Both the position numbers and the translations under genes were made by a program. A DNA stretch of 64,000 nt from an uncultured Lachnospiraceae bacterium (GTDB lineage: Bacteria; Bacillota; Clostridia; Lachnospirales; Lachnospiraceae). Within the stretch, counting starts at the first letter, position 1. Every line of letters begins with the position of its first letter. The stretch lies in contig CAJUFL010000008.1 in assembly GCA_910585605.1 (NCBI GenBank), positions 20,767 through 84,766 on the forward strand, written 5' to 3'. Positions 8,988 to 18,848 of the stretch are shown here, piece by piece. The notes under the pieces were generated by a model that worked only from the letters and a program-made list of their open reading frames with translations, did not search any database and was not told the DNA's origin.

Positions 8988-10883
8988 CTACTCATTTATC
9001 ACAATCAATTTATAGCTTCGCTCTAATTGATTATATATACCCTCATTCCCTGTTAATAGATATTCATTATCATCTAATTGAAATGTATATATATTATCCT
9101 TAACAGGATAATCTTCCGGTTTATTCGTAAATAAAATAGTATTTTCCAAATCAGTATAAGTATTCATATCATCGACATACTTACAGTTTTTGTTAAATAA
9201 AGTTACCAAAATAGCCTTATTATACATCTCTGTTCCTGAAAAACACATTGTAATATCCTCATTGACCTGCAACTCATCTAACAAAGCAGCCGTAGCATTA
9301 CTCATATTATATCTTCTTTGTGATGAATCTCTGTTTTGCCTATCCTCAATTCCACAAAACATAATAATCGAAAAACCAAATAAGATCATACACATAGGTA
9401 ACACTCTTTTCTTTCTATAGCAAATCAAAAAAACAATACTTCCGGCAACCATTACTAGCAACGCAATTGCAATAACACTCCATGTAAATCTTGTCTGCTC
9501 TTTATGCACTGAAAAACATCTAAAAATATATAATGTACCGTTCTGATTCATTTTTTTGCCATCCATAACCGGAAATGAGAAAAAAATGTAGATAGCTATT
9601 ACAATCACTTCACCTGCTATTGTCCATAACCAAAGCCTGCTTTGCTTTAAATCTTTGTTTTTAATAAGCATGATAATTCCAAATAACAAAAATGTTCCAA
9701 AAAACGGAGTAAAATATCTGCTGTACACTAAAAATCTTGCATATCCGTTGTTTGCTCCTATCATAGCAATACATGCAACCATTCCCCATAACCCAACAAA
9801 AGAATATATCGCCAAAATAAAATTTTTCTTTCCAATATCATTCTCTAAAAAACTTTTTCGATATTTTATAATACAATATAAAGCTACAATAGTTATAATA
9901 AGAAGAAATCCTCCGGTTGCAATATTCAAAGCCCCAGCCAGAGAAAAAAACTGCTTAATTATTTTATATATACCCTCAAAGCTTTTTAACAATTCGTAAC
10001 GGGAATGTGTACCTGCACTTCCGGTTACTGCTGCCTCCACTGAATTCGGCATATTTATTGCCGAATCCTTCAAATACAAATTTACCTGAACATATGCAAT
10101 CAATTTTTTCCCCAATAATATCATTGCAGAAAAAGAAAATGCCGTGCAGATAGGTTGTGTAAGCCATTTGCGATACACCAGCAAATACAATAATATAACA
10201 ATGACCGTCGTAACAATGATTACGGCACATCTACTATGAATAATGTACGTATATCCCAAAAAGAATCCTAGCAGTAATGAAAGAATGACTCGTGATTTTC
10301 TTTCAGACTCTACTAATCTTATCATAATTGCCAATACAACCCATACCAGGATTGTTAACGGCATCTCACTATACACATAAGTATGATATTGTAAAATCAA
10401 AACAGAAGAACAGGCAGTCAGTGCAAATATAATACTTTTTACATTGTCAAACCGAAACCGAAGTCTCAACATCCGATAAATCAAAATTACAGAAATACAT
10501 TGTAAAAACACATTGACTATTAGCAAGCTTTTGTATAATATGATAGGATTTTCAATTAACCTAAATAATGGAGATAATAACATTGTATAACCAAAATTAT
10601 AGAATTTATGATATGACATGTAAGAGCTCCAGTCATAACCTGCAAAAAAAGCTCCTCCAGACAGAGTATAAACCTCATCTGCGATAAAAGGAAGATATTT
10701 ATAGAATATATGAATACTATCCAGCAAAAAATATGTTAAAAACAAAACTGCACAAACTTTTGAAACTGACAGCCTGTTTATAATTGCAAAAATATTATCA
10801 AACCATTCCCTTTTTTTAGCGATTAACCAAAATCCAAAAATGATTAATATCATGTATACAGATAAATAACATAACAGTTCCAT
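8988..10883 (-). CDS. Polytopic membrane protein, GT-C-type glycosyltransferase-like
   Basis: This 631-residue protein has about eleven or twelve predicted membrane helices and a soluble C-terminal tail (about 540-631). After the second helix, the first large loop carries PFIADEVYTLSGG. An acidic pair in this position is typical of GT-C enzymes that use polyprenyl-phosphate sugars (GT39/GT83-like or YfhO-like). No stronger family signature was recognised. AGGAGG precedes the ATG. The gene is visibly more AT-rich than glmS and encodes many Ile/Phe/Tyr residues. It may be the extracellular transferase of a three-component glycosylation system with the DPM1-like and GtrA-like proteins here; this is inference. 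Confidence 0.6.
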   Translation of the reverse strand: MELLCYLSVYMILIIFGFWLIAKKREWFDNIFAIINRLSVSKVCAVLFLTYFLLDSIHIFYKYLPFIADEVYTLSGGAFFAGYDWSSYMSYHKFYNFGYTMLLSPLFRLIENPIILYKSLLIVNVFLQCISVILIYRMLRLRFRFDNVKSIIFALTACSSVLILQYHTYVYSEMPLTILVWVVLAIMIRLVESERKSRVILSLLLGFFLGYTYIIHSRCAVIIVTTVIVILLYLLVYRKWLTQPICTAFSFSAMILLGKKLIAYVQVNLYLKDSAINMPNSVEAAVTGSAGTHSRYELLKSFEGIYKIIKQFFSLAGALNIATGGFLLIITIVALYCIIKYRKSFLENDIGKKNFILAIYSFVGLWGMVACIAMIGANNGYARFLVYSRYFTPFFGTFLLFGIIMLIKNKDLKQSRLWLWTIAGEVIVIAIYIFFSFPVMDGKKMNQNGTLYIFRCFSVHKEQTRFTWSVIAIALLVMVAGSIVFLICYRKKRVLPMCMILFGFSIIMFCGIEDRQNRDSSQRRYNMSNATAALLDELQVNEDITMCFSGTEMYNKAILVTLFNKNCKYVDDMNTYTDLENTILFTNKPEDYPVKDNIYTFQLDDNEYLLTGNEGIYNQLERSYKLIVINE

Positions 10884-10958
10884 AACTTCCTCCTAAATTC
10901 ATGCGTTCATTTTTATTCCCATGTATATTAAAACATTACGTTCTCTATCTTCATGAGA

Positions 10959-12068
10959 TTATTTCCATTTATACGTTTTATTCACAGAGAGTTCTATCTT
11001 ATGCACAGAATTATTCCTCACCCAGATTGCTTTGCTCTTCCCTTTTTTGGCATAACACCGATTCCTCTTTGCTATAACTTTACCAAATCGGGATGCAGAA
11101 TGCGAATATACATAAAATCCCTGCCGCCCGCCTTTTATTGTATTATTTTCCAACCTGTATACCGCCTTCTTGATACTGGCTGGTGCCTTACCAAACATTG
11201 CAATATGGCATCCGACAGAATAAGCAGTATCTGTTCGTTTACTATGAGAAATAATTGTATTATTCTCCACAGTAGCACCAATAACATTAAACAATGCTAC
11301 ACCCTCTGCCGAGGTCCCGATAATGGTATTATTCTTTAATATGATATTTTTATGAAATTTCGTCTGATATTTTTTCTCTTTTGATGTATAATTCGCACAT
11401 ACACCTCTTGCACCAGTAATTTTACAATTTGTAACTGTAATATTCTGACAAGTCTGACCTTTTACAAATTTTTTATTATAATGCCCCACTGTAGGAGCTG
11501 TCTGCTGTGTAGCAATATCAATCTGCAATTGCTCCTCCGAACAGCTTTTACTACATTTTCCAATCCCTTTCAGCGTACAATTATCTATTGTTACATCCCT
11601 GCATGCAACCAATTCCACTGCGTGCCCTGCATAATTGCAATATACCGTCAAATTCTTCAATGATATATTTTTACTATGGGAAAATTGGACCATAGACTTT
11701 TTAAATCCATCTTTCGAAATATTCTTCCATATCCCCCCATCTACAGAAAAATTCTGAAGCGACCGGTAATTCGTTTTGGTTGGTCTGTTCCGGAAAACCC
11801 CTGATTTGGAAATAATTGTGGCTCCTGTTGCCGTAATTGACTGATTACTTTCCACCCAAAGTGTGGCTTTTAAATAATAGGTAGATCCATTTTCTAAAAT
11901 AATATCGCCATCTTTTGATAATGCATTCATTATATTTTTGTAATCTTGCTTACCAGTCTTATCTCCCGATGCCGGGACTATCGTCGCTGCAAATGTCTGT
12001 ATTGGAATTAACCACCATATAAATAATATAGCAAAGGTTATAATTACGTTTTTTTTCTTTGTTTTCAT
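10959..12068 (-). CDS. Secreted right-handed beta-helix protein
   Basis: This 369-residue protein starts at the ATG at 12068, since the open frame's earlier codon is TTG and AAGGAAG is well placed for the ATG. A signal peptide ends near IQTFAA. The rest consists of parallel beta-helix coils with repeated NITVTNCKI-, NIILKNNTI- and ATVENNTI-type segments, as in pectate-lyase-like or polysaccharide-processing folds. It contains several cysteines. It is related in architecture to the two proteins at 19213-21312 and 21530-22792 but lacks their conserved TWDGGD segment and C-terminal domain. The substrate is unknown; a lyase, epimerase or depolymerase acting on the surface glycan is possible. Confidence 0.7.
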   Translation of the reverse strand: MKTKKKNVIITFAILFIWWLIPIQTFAATIVPASGDKTGKQDYKNIMNALSKDGDIILENGSTYYLKATLWVESNQSITATGATIISKSGVFRNRPTKTNYRSLQNFSVDGGIWKNISKDGFKKSMVQFSHSKNISLKNLTVYCNYAGHAVELVACRDVTIDNCTLKGIGKCSKSCSEEQLQIDIATQQTAPTVGHYNKKFVKGQTCQNITVTNCKITGARGVCANYTSKEKKYQTKFHKNIILKNNTIIGTSAEGVALFNVIGATVENNTIISHSKRTDTAYSVGCHIAMFGKAPASIKKAVYRLENNTIKGGRQGFYVYSHSASRFGKVIAKRNRCYAKKGKSKAIWVRNNSVHKIELSVNKTYKWK

Positions 12069-12126
12069 CAAAAATCTTCCTTTTAATCTTTCAAATTTTT
12101 ATTTAATCAAATACATTTTCATATAT

Positions 12127-12153
12127 ATTATAACATCTTTCTATTTTTTTCAA
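12127..12153 (-). promoter_or_regulatory. Possible promoter of the 10959-12068 beta-helix gene
   Basis: Minus-strand TTGAAA (12153-12148) and perfect TATAAT (12132-12127), but the spacer is only 15 bases. The region is AT-rich, so the -10 box is more credible than the pair. Confidence 0.4.
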
Positions 12154-12175
12154 CATAACTATAACATGAATATTC

Positions 12176-12931
12176 TTAATAATATTTTAAGACTCCTCTA
12201 ATCGCATAAAAACAAAAATAATAGCATGACTGCCACAGATTCAGTCCCATATGCCGGTACACACCAAAAGTCATTCTGGCTGATTCCAGCTTATTGGAAG
12301 ACTTTGTACCCTGCATGACACGATATTTTAACATTGGTTCATTAATTCCATATGCATTTCCGTAATCCCTTAAGATAGACAGCCACATAATATAATCCTC
12401 ATGTAAATGATCATGTCCCATCGGGTATTTTCTAGCCACGGAGGTCAACACCATCACCCCTGATGTATTTAAGACATTGCCTTTTAACAGCTCTTTATAG
12501 CTTACCTCTTCTTTAATTCTGATGAACTTTCCAGTTAAATTGCCGTGTTCATCCATCAGCTCCCTGCCCGTAGAAGAGATAACTGCCTGTTTTTCCTCCA
12601 TCAGATCCACCTGGTGTTTCAGCTTATCAGGAGTCCAGTAATCATCTGCATCCAGAAAAGCAATGTATTTTCCTTTTGCAAGCTCCATGCCTTTATTCCG
12701 GCTGAAGGCCACACCCTTATTCTTTTCATTACAGATATAGCGTATTCTTTTGTCCCTGCAAAAAGACTGTACCTGTTCCTTTGTTCCGTCATTCGAATGA
12801 TCATCTATGATAATCAGTTCCAGGGAAACATCCTGAACCAGAACAGACTCAATTGCTTCACTGATATATTTTTCACAATTATATACAGGTATGATTACCG
12901 AAACTAAAATATCTTCCATTCTCTGCTCCAT
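12176..12931 (-). CDS. GT2 family glycosyltransferase
   Basis: 251 residues from the ATG at 12931, which immediately follows the flippase stop codon and has GGGAG upstream. The GT-A fold is clear: ILVSVIIPVYN at the start, IIIDDHSNDGT for the nucleotide, RNKGMELAKG, and the metal-binding FLDADDYW. It would transfer a sugar from a nucleotide sugar to a growing lipid-linked oligosaccharide at the inner membrane face. It is the last gene of the 12176-18848 polysaccharide cluster. Donor and acceptor cannot be read from the sequence. Confidence 0.85.
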   Translation of the reverse strand: MEQRMEDILVSVIIPVYNCEKYISEAIESVLVQDVSLELIIIDDHSNDGTKEQVQSFCRDKRIRYICNEKNKGVAFSRNKGMELAKGKYIAFLDADDYWTPDKLKHQVDLMEEKQAVISSTGRELMDEHGNLTGKFIRIKEEVSYKELLKGNVLNTSGVMVLTSVARKYPMGHDHLHEDYIMWLSILRDYGNAYGINEPMLKYRVMQGTKSSNKLESARMTFGVYRHMGLNLWQSCYYFCFYAIRGVLKYY

Positions 12932-12932
12932 T

Positions 12933-14360
12933 TTACTCCCTGCTGTTTTCATCTTTTTTCCACGCTTTGCTTTTTAACATTCCAAAAATCTTTCTGATCA
13001 GTTCCCTGTTCATATATAGTGCAAATACAGTTCCAATTAAAAAATTCAATATATTAAGATAAATGTTATTAAACCATGAAACAATACACATCCCCACCAA
13101 AACCGCTACACAGCCGCAAATATTATCATAATGATATTGAATCTTCTGGAACCTCCTTACATTCCCCATCCGGTAAACAGAAAGAAACAAATATGCTGCT
13201 AATGTGGAAACAGAAGCCGCATAAATTTTCCACTTCTTTATCAATGCCAGATCAATCAGCAGATTCAGCACAGCAGCAACCACCGTGGTAATGCCTACAT
13301 TTTTGGTTTTCTTATGAGCAACATAAATCCCCCCCAGAAAAGAAGAAAGGGAAGAAAAAAACATTGCCATCAAAAGAATCGGCATCTGATAATATGCCTC
13401 ACTATAATTTCCCCGTATCAGAAACAGAAATAAAACAGGCGTTACCGCAATCAGCATTGCAAGAATACCTGATAAAATCCGTAAAATATTGTCAAACATA
13501 TTTCCGTAGTACTGGGCGGCATCCTCTTCTTTCAGGGTAATGGATGCATTTTCCTGCCATGCCTGGGTAAATGCACTATTTGCCAATGAGTATATGGAAG
13601 GAATCTGATTTGCAGCACTATATACCGCATTTGCATTAATTCCAATATATGTTAATAAAACCAGTCTGTCCGAATAACGCAGCAGCCACAAGGACAAAGA
13701 ATTGGGAATCATCGGCCACGCATAACCGATCAGCTCCTTCAAAGTATCCTTTGACAATAACTTAAAATCAATCGAGGTAAATATTTCCCCTTTTACCAGA
13801 ACAATCACTAATGCCGCTATAGTAGCTATCGTCATAGCAATCAGTGCACCTTCCAATCCCCCGTCTATAAAATATACCAGTACCACAACCAGCAGCATAT
13901 TTACAATGGGCTGTACAGCAGTACACAGGGAATATAACATGGGGTTTGAAAGTCCACGCACAATCTGAACAAGCGTACGAAGTAATATATCCGTAAAAAA
14001 ATATGAACAAATCAGAATCCGGTTTATGGGAGATAATTGAAACAATGCAAAATAAAGAATTGCCAATGCAATCAATGAAGTAACTGTTACAAACAGCACC
14101 ACATTTGTAATAATACTGCTTTTTTCTCTCTCATCATCTTTACAATCAATCAGGAAACGAAATGCTGCCGCCTGTATCTGAAGCGATGCAACCGGTAAAA
14201 ACAGGGAAACCATTGTCGTAATCAAATCATAGGTTCCATATTCGGCTTTTGTCAGTTTTGCCGTGACAATCGGAAGGGTAATCAGATAAGATACTTTCGG
14301 CAGTACGGTTCCAATGGTCATTATAAAAGTATTTTTAGCAAGGGCACTCTCTCTACTCAT
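12933..14360 (-). CDS. Wzx-type polysaccharide flippase (MOP superfamily)
   Basis: This 475-residue protein has about 12-14 hydrophobic helices. The N-terminal LAKNTFIMTIGTVLPK and KAEYGTYDLITTMV segments are typical of Wzx/O-antigen translocases of the MATE/MOP superfamily, whose members flip undecaprenyl-pyrophosphate-linked repeat units outward. The start overlaps the upstream pyruvyltransferase gene by eight bases, and the GT2 gene follows directly, so the three are cotranscribed. No obvious Wzy polymerase is seen in the cluster, so assembly may be non-polymeric or the polymerase may lie elsewhere. Confidence 0.88.
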   Translation of the reverse strand: MSRESALAKNTFIMTIGTVLPKVSYLITLPIVTAKLTKAEYGTYDLITTMVSLFLPVASLQIQAAAFRFLIDCKDDEREKSSIITNVVLFVTVTSLIALAILYFALFQLSPINRILICSYFFTDILLRTLVQIVRGLSNPMLYSLCTAVQPIVNMLLVVVLVYFIDGGLEGALIAMTIATIAALVIVLVKGEIFTSIDFKLLSKDTLKELIGYAWPMIPNSLSLWLLRYSDRLVLLTYIGINANAVYSAANQIPSIYSLANSAFTQAWQENASITLKEEDAAQYYGNMFDNILRILSGILAMLIAVTPVLFLFLIRGNYSEAYYQMPILLMAMFFSSLSSFLGGIYVAHKKTKNVGITTVVAAVLNLLIDLALIKKWKIYAASVSTLAAYLFLSVYRMGNVRRFQKIQYHYDNICGCVAVLVGMCIVSWFNNIYLNILNFLIGTVFALYMNRELIRKIFGMLKSKAWKKDENSRE

Positions 14361-15591
14361 AATTATTCTTCACCCATTCCGATATACATTCAAAGCAGTT
14401 TTCGGATTGAATGCCTTGAATATGACTTTTTATTATTTCACTCTCCTGTGCATAATTACGGATCATCTTTTTAATCGCCTGTAGCATAGATTCCTCTTCG
14501 CATTTCTCATCCGTAATGTCAAATATATATTCCGCCTGTCCTACAGAAGCTGTAAGCTCCCTGTATTTAACGGCCCATCCAAGGGCGATGGCCGGTACAT
14601 GGTTTTTATAAGCATGTACGATTCCATGGAATCTGGAACATATGATAAACTCAAAATTCCTCACAAATGCATCATATTCAAAACAGGAAAAATCATTTTG
14701 CAGTAAATGTACATGCGGTTCGTTTTCAAACATTTCAGCTATCTGCCTGCAATATGTCAAATCCTCAAATGAATGCCGGAACAGATACACTTCTTTATGC
14801 TGCTCTAGCAGCAATTCTACAATCCTGCGGTAACGTTTTAGAATCGTCTCTTTTTCTCCGTGCACAAAACATTGACGGTTCGGAATAATTCCCACATTAT
14901 GATTCGTAGAAATTTCCGGCAGTGACAAAACCGGTGGTTTTCTATATATATTCCCTGTGTCAACCCCTGTATTTTGCAATACCAGATCGCTGGAGTATAC
15001 AACATTTGTTAATCCAAAATCCTTTGTCAAAAGTTCATATCCTTCTTTTTCCCTTGCAAATATACGCTCCGGATATGGCATCAGATCAGTTATTTGTTCT
15101 TTTATGTCTTCTAACCCTGAAGGAAATTGAAACGGTCCGAAGGACTGCGGCATAATAAAGATAGGAATCTGATACCGTTTTGCAAGCCTGATCGTATTTA
15201 GGAAACTCTCATTAATACGCCTTGACCATTTGTCCCCCAATGCAAACCCACTTACATCTACAATCAAATCCATAGAGGAGACATAACGCTTTGCATCAAA
15301 AAAATTCAGGAGATTGGAACGTTTGCCAAACACAAAATATACTACCGCTTTTGCAACAGCAATCAAAACATTCAGGATTACCTGTCTTCCCAATGCAATA
15401 TATCTTGCCTCCCTGGAATAGCAGATCTGTTTAAAATGCACATCCGAAAACTTCGGATCGCCTACACTGCATCCAAAATAAACCTCACAATCCGGAATCC
15501 GCTTCCGAATCTCATCTATTGTGACAAACAGCATGGACTGCGCACCTTTATTTTTGCAATTTCCTCCTGTTACCAGTACCTTTACAGACAT
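14353..15591 (-). CDS. Polysaccharide pyruvyltransferase family protein
   Basis: This 412-residue protein has the WcaK/CsaB-like pattern: VLVTGGNCKNKGAQSM at the N-terminus, VDVSGFALGDKW, PIFIMPQSFGPF, and the C-terminal CSRFHGIVHAYKNHVPAIALGW block. These enzymes add a ketal-linked pyruvate from phosphoenolpyruvate to a sugar, giving the polymer negative charge. The ATG has AAAGGAG upstream, within the 44-base overlap with the preceding iron-sulfur gene, which indicates coupled expression. Its partner gene and flippase fit a pyruvylated surface polysaccharide. Confidence 0.88.
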   Translation of the reverse strand: MSVKVLVTGGNCKNKGAQSMLFVTIDEIRKRIPDCEVYFGCSVGDPKFSDVHFKQICYSREARYIALGRQVILNVLIAVAKAVVYFVFGKRSNLLNFFDAKRYVSSMDLIVDVSGFALGDKWSRRINESFLNTIRLAKRYQIPIFIMPQSFGPFQFPSGLEDIKEQITDLMPYPERIFAREKEGYELLTKDFGLTNVVYSSDLVLQNTGVDTGNIYRKPPVLSLPEISTNHNVGIIPNRQCFVHGEKETILKRYRRIVELLLEQHKEVYLFRHSFEDLTYCRQIAEMFENEPHVHLLQNDFSCFEYDAFVRNFEFIICSRFHGIVHAYKNHVPAIALGWAVKYRELTASVGQAEYIFDITDEKCEEESMLQAIKKMIRNYAQESEIIKSHIQGIQSENCFECISEWVKNNYE

Positions 15592-16855
15592 ATAGACTCC
15601 TTTCCAGCATTTTCTTAAGCTTTAGCTTCATATCTTCCAAAACCAGGCAAAATGCCAATATCCATGGCACTCTTTTGTACTTGCTGCCTGCCCACAGCTT
15701 AAACCGTCTTAAACAATATTTCAGTTTTATTTTGAAAGGAATTCCCGATTCGTCAAGTATGCCCTCTGTTTCATTTATCTTATGACCGATAGATTTTTCC
15801 TTCAGACCTGCATATCGGCAGTTTTCCTTTCGTCTTGCCAGATGCTGGCTCTTTTTTATCAGCTCTGCCGCCGACTTTCGGCATTCAAAATGAGACTGAT
15901 ATTTCTCCCATATCCGCACCCCCTGATCAGTCCTCACTATCACACTGCTGCTTCCCAATGCATCGGAATATTCCCCGGTATAATTGTCTCCGACTGAGAT
16001 ATCTGCAAACATATTCAGCTTATCCAGACAATACATGCAGCGTTCAGGATAAAAATAATCTTTTACCTTCATACGTTCCGTATTGGGAAGTTTGATCACT
16101 CTGCCCGAATCTGTTTCCATCTGCACACCTCCGGGCCAGCCTCCTGCATCTTTGGTCCGAAAGTACAGCTTAGAAAGCTTCTCCCCTTTTAATGCCGGAT
16201 GTTTCGAAAAATAATCTATCACTTCCCACGACATGGTCCGGTCACAGAACAGACCGATTATAAAATAATTCTCCCTTTTCAGATGACAGGACTGAATAAT
16301 ATTGCATATTCCCTGAACAAAACAGCCCGTACCCACCAAAATCACTTTCTCTTTGCGATGTGACAAAATATAAGCTGCCGCTTTTTCCTGAGACACCGGA
16401 AGATACCGTGATTTTTGTGAATCTTCCAGAGTATCTCCCTTAACATAGCGCTCCGTATATGCCTGCCTATCCTGATATTGATGCGTACCTACCAGAAATG
16501 CGGCATCATATTCCCCGCTTTCTAAAAGATTATATACCAGCTCCGTAACCACTCCGCCGCTTACGGCATTTTGCCTCCTCTTCTCATCCCGTGTCCATGC
16601 AATATACACGCCACGGCATTCTCCAAACCAAAATGTGGAAGCCTCTGCTTCCGGCAGGTTTTTTGTATAATCAAAACCCTTTCCTGGACATATCTGATAA
16701 CATTTTCCACATTGAATGCATTTTTCCTTATCAATTACAGGAACCCACAATCCCTTTTCCTTTTCATACCTGATACAGTTTACAGGACAAACTGCTTTAC
16801 AGATTCCACAGGAAATACACAAATTATCATTCACTGTATTTTCAACTGTACTCAA
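15548..16855 (-). CDS. F420H2-dehydrogenase beta-like iron-sulfur protein of polysaccharide loci
   Basis: This 435-residue protein begins with two ferredoxin-type 4Fe-4S motifs (CISCGICKAVCPVNC and CIQCGKCYQICPG, about residues 13-57). The body matches the coenzyme F420 hydrogenase/dehydrogenase beta-subunit family in outline, with NAVSGGVVTELV, VLVGTGCFVQG and CMYCLDKLNMFADISVGD. Members next to pyruvyltransferases are common in exopolysaccharide loci; their reaction is not established. The start is TTG, chosen because GGAGG lies six bases upstream and no in-frame ATG occurs before the first iron-sulfur motif. The gene overlaps the pyruvyltransferase gene by 44 bases. Confidence 0.85.
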   Translation of the reverse strand: MSTVENTVNDNLCISCGICKAVCPVNCIRYEKEKGLWVPVIDKEKCIQCGKCYQICPGKGFDYTKNLPEAEASTFWFGECRGVYIAWTRDEKRRQNAVSGGVVTELVYNLLESGEYDAAFLVGTHQYQDRQAYTERYVKGDTLEDSQKSRYLPVSQEKAAAYILSHRKEKVILVGTGCFVQGICNIIQSCHLKRENYFIIGLFCDRTMSWEVIDYFSKHPALKGEKLSKLYFRTKDAGGWPGGVQMETDSGRVIKLPNTERMKVKDYFYPERCMYCLDKLNMFADISVGDNYTGEYSDALGSSSVIVRTDQGVRIWEKYQSHFECRKSAAELIKKSQHLARRKENCRYAGLKEKSIGHKINETEGILDESGIPFKIKLKYCLRRFKLWAGSKYKRVPWILAFCLVLEDMKLKLKKMLERSLYVCKGTGNRRKLQK

Positions 16856-16872
16856 AATAAACCTCCATCTGC

Positions 16873-17829
16873 CTATCGATGCTTTTTAATATCCATCCAC
16901 CATGATATCTGAATCCTTGCTTTGCGAAACAGAGTTATCGGATTAAGAAGGCCTATATCAAAATACCGGATTCCATTTCTATGATAAAGCTTCAAAACAG
17001 AAATAAATTTTGCAAGTCCCCAATGTTCAATCCATACATCCACCAGCCTGCTGAGTGCTAACCGGTCAATATGTGCATAACGGAATTCTTTATTAGATAA
17101 ATTTTTCTTTAAAAACATATACCGTTGCACCAATACATCAACTCTGGTATCAAAACGTTTTTCATCCTTTATGGATGTAAGGGTTTTCCCTCCACGTGTA
17201 ACACAGTAAATCGTCTGACCGGACGCCGCTACTTTCCTACTGTAAAATGCACATTTTGTCATACACATAATATCATTTGATACCATAATCTGGTCAAATC
17301 GAATATTATGTTCTTTCAAAACAGAAGCACGGATTAATTTTGACCAAGGTGTACAAAATCCGTACTTCATTTCCGTTAAATACTTCAAAGAAGGTGTTTT
17401 TGCATATTTTTCTACTAATTCCATGTACATAATATGCCGTGAGGAAGTCTCTCCGGTCTCTACATCCATACTGGTGGGGGCAAAGTAGACCATATCATAA
17501 TCCGTACTCAGATAAGGGGTAACTTGATCATAAAACCCCTCAATAAAAAAATCATCTGCATCTGCAAATAAAATCCATTCGCCTTTTATATGCTGTAATG
17601 CAATATTCCTGCTTGCTCCAGCCCCTTTGACACCGGAATCATTTTTATAAAAACGAACGTTCTTCCGCTGATCAAGAAACTGCCTGCACCCAGATAAATC
17701 AACAGTGCTGTTATCATCTACTATGACTGCCTCTATCTCATCTTTTTCTGGAATGCTATTAATCAGTTTCTCCAGTGAAGCGGGTGTATTATAATGGGGT
17801 ATCACAATTGACAATTGAATTTTACTCAT
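16873..17829 (-). CDS. GT2 family glycosyltransferase
   Basis: This 318-residue protein opens with LSIVIPHYN, followed by AVIVDDNST, GAGASRNIAL and the metal site LFADADDFF, so the first about 110 residues form a GT-A catalytic core. The remainder is a helical, basic acceptor region. GGAGAAG precedes the ATG. It lies between the DPM1-like gene and the iron-sulfur gene in one operon. The sugar donor is not predictable. Confidence 0.85.
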   Translation of the reverse strand: MSKIQLSIVIPHYNTPASLEKLINSIPEKDEIEAVIVDDNSTVDLSGCRQFLDQRKNVRFYKNDSGVKGAGASRNIALQHIKGEWILFADADDFFIEGFYDQVTPYLSTDYDMVYFAPTSMDVETGETSSRHIMYMELVEKYAKTPSLKYLTEMKYGFCTPWSKLIRASVLKEHNIRFDQIMVSNDIMCMTKCAFYSRKVAASGQTIYCVTRGGKTLTSIKDEKRFDTRVDVLVQRYMFLKKNLSNKEFRYAHIDRLALSRLVDVWIEHWGLAKFISVLKLYHRNGIRYFDIGLLNPITLFRKARIQISWWMDIKKHR

Positions 17830-17882
17830 ATCTTCTCCTTAACCGCTTCCATTTATCCTCAAATATCATGAAAAATACCTCG

Positions 17883-18848
17883 TTAATCAGCCTGCTTCTC
17901 ATCTTTTTTCATATCATAATCAATCCTGCGTACATGGTATTGTACATCTTCTAAAATCTTACGGTTTGCTGCAATGATATCTGCCTGTAATCCGATGATT
18001 CCCGTCATACATCCTAACATCATTAATGTAGATGCCAAAATCAGGGACTGAACATGTCCCATTGCTCCTCCCGTAAAGAAAAATACAAGATAACGGATAC
18101 CTAAAATCAAACCGATCAAGAACAGAATTGCACCGATGCTCCCAAAAAACTTTAATGGCTTATACATCATAAAAGAACGAACTATCGTCACCATTGATTT
18201 TTTGACATAACCAAACATACTATGAAACAATCTTGATTTACGCAATTCCGGATTGGTTCTTATTAGCACAGATTCCATAGGAATCTTGTCATGCCCCGCC
18301 TGAATGATCGTTTCCAGCGTATACGTATACTGATTCACTACATTCATCCGCATTGCCGCTTCTCTGGAATATGCCCGAAAGCCACTTGGTGCATCCGGAA
18401 TCTCTGAACTGGAAGCCACTCTTACAGTCCAGCTCCCTATATGCTGTAATTTCTTTTTTAACGGAGAAAAATGCTCTGTATCATCAATCGGTCGTTCTCC
18501 TATTACTATATCAGCCTTTCCATCCAAAATAGGACGTACCAGTTTTTCAATATCTTCACCTACATACTGATTATCCGCATCTGTATTTACAATAATATCC
18601 GCACCGGCACGAAGACATGCATCAAGACCGGCCATAAAACCTTTTGCCAGACCTTTATTTTTCTTAAAAGTAACAACATGATGAACTCCCCATTTTTTTG
18701 CGACCTCCACCGTATTGTCCGTACTACCATCATTAATGATAAGATACTCTATCTCATCAATTCCCTCCATCTTCTTTGGAAGGTCATTTAAAGCAATTTC
18801 CAATGTCTCTGCCTCATTGAGACATGGTATCTGAATAATCAGTTTCAT
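17883..18848 (-). CDS. DPM1-like polyprenyl-phosphate glycosyltransferase
   Basis: 321 residues from the ATG at 18848, chosen because AGGAGGAG lies just upstream; an ATG six codons earlier has no ribosome binding site. The catalytic domain shows IIQIPCLNEAETL, YLIINDGSTDNT, the metal motif NTDADNQY, and PDAPSGFRAYSREAA, features of dolichol/undecaprenyl-phosphate sugar synthases. Two C-terminal membrane helices (about 230-300) follow. Such enzymes make undecaprenyl-phosphate sugars that GtrA-like flippases present to extracellular GT-C transferases. It is the first gene of the minus-strand cluster, driven by a strong promoter. Confidence 0.88.
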   Translation of the reverse strand: MKLIIQIPCLNEAETLEIALNDLPKKMEGIDEIEYLIINDGSTDNTVEVAKKWGVHHVVTFKKNKGLAKGFMAGLDACLRAGADIIVNTDADNQYVGEDIEKLVRPILDGKADIVIGERPIDDTEHFSPLKKKLQHIGSWTVRVASSSEIPDAPSGFRAYSREAAMRMNVVNQYTYTLETIIQAGHDKIPMESVLIRTNPELRKSRLFHSMFGYVKKSMVTIVRSFMMYKPLKFFGSIGAILFLIGLILGIRYLVFFFTGGAMGHVQSLILASTLMMLGCMTGIIGLQADIIAANRKILEDVQYHVRRIDYDMKKDEKQAD

